DNA of 20,515 nucleotides from Candidatus Falkowbacteria bacterium RIFOXYC2_FULL_47_12. Its GTDB lineage: Bacteria; Patescibacteriota; Patescibacteriia; Patescibacteriales; XYC2-FULL-47-12. Location of the stretch: the NCBI GenBank assembly GCA_001778285.1, contig MFGL01000034.1, forward strand, positions 21,193 through 41,707, in the 5' to 3' direction. The notes below the pieces were generated by a model. The model saw only the letters and a program-made list of their open reading frames with translations. It made no database searches and had not been told where the DNA came from. Of the stretch, positions 19,537 through 20,515 are shown piece after piece (position 1 is the stretch's first letter; each line of letters opens with the position of its first letter). The position numbers and the translations under genes are program-made.

Positions 19537-19565
19537 TTGACAAGAAAGAGGGCTTGATTTAAAAT
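19537..19565 (+). promoter_or_regulatory. Proximal promoter of tRNA-Thr
   Basis: Perfect TTGACA (19537-19542), 17-base spacer, TAAAAT (19560-19565; five of six). Expected start about 19572, only a few bases before the mature tRNA 5' end at 19576. The best promoter in the window. Confidence 0.8.
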
Positions 19566-19575
19566 GTTTCTAAAT

Positions 19576-19648
19576 GCGGGTGTAACTCAGTTGGTAGAGT
19601 GGCTGTTTTGTAAACAGCCTGTCGGGGGTTCGAATCCCTCCATCCGCT
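19576..19648 (+). tRNA. tRNA-Thr (anticodon TGT)
   Basis: Full cloverleaf of 73 bases. Acceptor GCGGGTG (19576-19582) pairs with CATCCGC (19641-19647), discriminator T. D arm ACTC/GAGT with an AGTTGGTA loop; anticodon arm GCTGT-TTTGTAA-ACAGC with TGT at 19609-19611; T arm GGGGG-TTCGAAT-CCCTC. CCA is not encoded (TG follows the discriminator). It is the only plus-strand gene, transcribed away from the atp operon and toward the TatD gene. Confidence 0.97.
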
Positions 19649-19667
19649 TGTTTTAGAACATTTTCGT

Positions 19668-19696
19668 CCGGCAAGCCTGCTGTCGGACCTCGCCGG
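19668..19696 (+). other. Competing hairpins between tRNA-Thr and its terminator
   Basis: GTCCG (19668-19672) can pair with CGGAC (19683-19687), or CCGGC (19670-19674) with GCCGG (19692-19696); the two stems share bases and exclude each other. The second would use bases next to the terminator stem. Could be a processing signal or part of a small tail RNA; no known family recognised. Confidence 0.35.
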
Positions 19697-19753
19697 GGTA
19701 CACTCAAGGTTGTCCTCTCCATAACTGGAGTTGCTTGAGCCGTACCCCTTTTT
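19695..19753 (+). terminator. Terminator of the tRNA-Thr transcript
   Basis: GGGGTAC (19695-19701) pairs with GTACCCC (19742-19748); inside, TCAAG/CTTGA and CTCCA/TGGAG extend the stem. TTTTTATTTTTA follows on the plus strand. Longer than a minimal terminator; its T-run abuts the stop codon of the convergent TatD gene. Confidence 0.85.
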
Positions 19754-19760
19754 ATTTTTA

Positions 19761-20515
19761 TTAAATCCCAAACAGCCTCTGCGCATTTGCCGTTGTCGCG
19801 GCCGCGACCGTTTCAAATTTTACCTTTTTTATCTCGGCGATGTGTCGCGCAACCTCACTGACGTACGCCGGTTCGTTACGCTCGCCGCGGTGCGGCACGG
19901 GCGCCATAAACGGGCTGTCGGTTTCAATCATGAGTTTGTCCAACGGGCACTTGCGCAGGAGTTCGTCCCACGTGTTGTTGAACGTAATTAAGCCGGTGAA
20001 AGAAATAATAAAACCAAGCTCAAAGTATTGCCAGGCCGCCTCCCAGTCACCGGAAAAACAATGCAGCACTCCCCGCCCCTGCCGTCGTTTCTTTTTGTTA
20101 TGGTAAAACGCGCGTAGCAGTTTCAGCACATCATCGTGCGCTTCCCGGCAGTGCACGATAACCGGCTTGTCCGCATCGTAAGCCAATTCCAGCTGCTGCA
20201 GAAACGTCAATTGCTGCAATTGCTTATTCTGTTTTAATTTAGCCGGGTCTTTGGGAATGTAGTGGTAATCAATGCCTACCTCGCCAATCGCCACCACCTC
20301 GTCAAGCGCAACCAAACGCGCATAGCTTTCGCGCTCAAACTGCTCGGCTTTCATCTTTACCTTCTGCTCCTCTTCCACAAATTCCTGCGCCTGCAAATGC
20401 ACCGGATGCAGCCCGACTGCCGCGTACACGCCGGTTTTGTATTTTCCGGCAATCAGAGCGGCGCGTTTTGAGGTTGTAATATCAGCGCCGGGAATAATCA
20501 TGACCGTGTCATTAT
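19761..20515 (-). CDS. tatD: TatD-family metal-dependent hydrolase (DNase), N-terminus off the window
   Basis: 251 codons are visible and the frame stays open through the right edge (NDTVMIIPGAD), so the ATG at 20501 is internal. The missing part should hold the HxH metal motif. Visible ligands: Glu in AIGEVGIDYHY, His in PVIVHCREAHDDV, His in GVLHCFSGD, Asp in MIETDSPFMAPVPHRGERNEP. TatD enzymes are cytoplasmic Mg2+-dependent 3'-5' exonucleases or DNases of the amidohydrolase superfamily, linked to DNA repair or turnover. The C-terminus (TTANAQRLFGI) is normal. Converges with tRNA-Thr; no terminator of its own is seen on this strand. Confidence 0.95.
   Translation of the reverse strand, partial: NDTVMIIPGADITTSKRAALIAGKYKTGVYAAVGLHPVHLQAQEFVEEEQKVKMKAEQFERESYARLVALDEVVAIGEVGIDYHYIPKDPAKLKQNKQLQQLTFLQQLELAYDADKPVIVHCREAHDDVLKLLRAFYHNKKKRRQGRGVLHCFSGDWEAAWQYFELGFIISFTGLITFNNTWDELLRKCPLDKLMIETDSPFMAPVPHRGERNEPAYVSEVARHIAEIKKVKFETVAAATTANAQRLFGI

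Noticed and set aside
19559..19816. Minus-strand open frame reading SGWRDSNPRQAVYKTA across the tRNA
   Set aside because: This is the well-known false protein produced by reading the antisense strand of a tRNA gene; it also spans the terminator and the end of the TatD gene.

Overview
The window looks like a chromosomal segment of a Candidate Phyla Radiation / Patescibacteria bacterium, probably Parcubacteria-like. This is inferred from gene content, not from a marker tree. The pointers are a type IV secretion pilin-like protein with a cysteine-rich tail, a four-helix-bundle (S23-type) protein between pheS and pheT, a UvrD helicase fused to a PD-(D/E)XK nuclease, and a short Patescibacteria-style carbonic anhydrase. 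Most genes also lack a clear Shine-Dalgarno site. All protein genes lie on the minus strand; the only plus-strand gene is tRNA-Thr(TGT). Coding density is high and no gap exceeds about 330 bases.

Layout, read from high to low coordinates (direction of transcription): a TatD-family nuclease runs off the right edge (19761-20515). It converges with tRNA-Thr (19576-19648), which has two good promoters and a terminator. Then comes a complete F-type ATP synthase operon, atpZ/I-like, atpB, E, F, H, A, G, D, C (19430 down to 11853), ended by a Rho-independent terminator. Next are a CPA2-type cation/proton antiporter and a short beta-type carbonic anhydrase (11789-9961), also ended by a terminator. 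An isolated gene with its own strong ribosome binding site and terminator follows (9848-8808). It encodes a two-domain protein resembling the carboxysomal carbonic anhydrase CsoSCA, although no carboxysome genes are present. Then come a UvrD/PD-(D/E)XK helicase-nuclease and a DUF721/DciA-like protein (8646-5331), and finally a run of membrane protein, T4SS pilin-like protein, pheS, four-helix-bundle gene, pheT and a truncated membrane protein (5248-1).

The functional themes are energy coupling and ion/CO2/pH handling (ATP synthase, antiporter, two carbonic-anhydrase-like proteins), phenylalanyl-tRNA charging, DNA repair/replication, and a cell-surface pilin-like protein.

The most unusual layer is non-coding. 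Almost every spacer in the ATP synthase operon, and those around pheS/pheT, is built from short A/T-rich words repeated and then mirrored as inverted repeats, with a different word per spacer. Some run into stop codons or cover ribosome binding sites, notably atpE and atpC. Related or distinct palindromic repeats also sit in frame inside atpA, pheT and the UvrD gene, adding extra peptide segments to these proteins. The orphan CsoSCA-like gene and this spacer/insert repeat system are the best candidates for follow-up.
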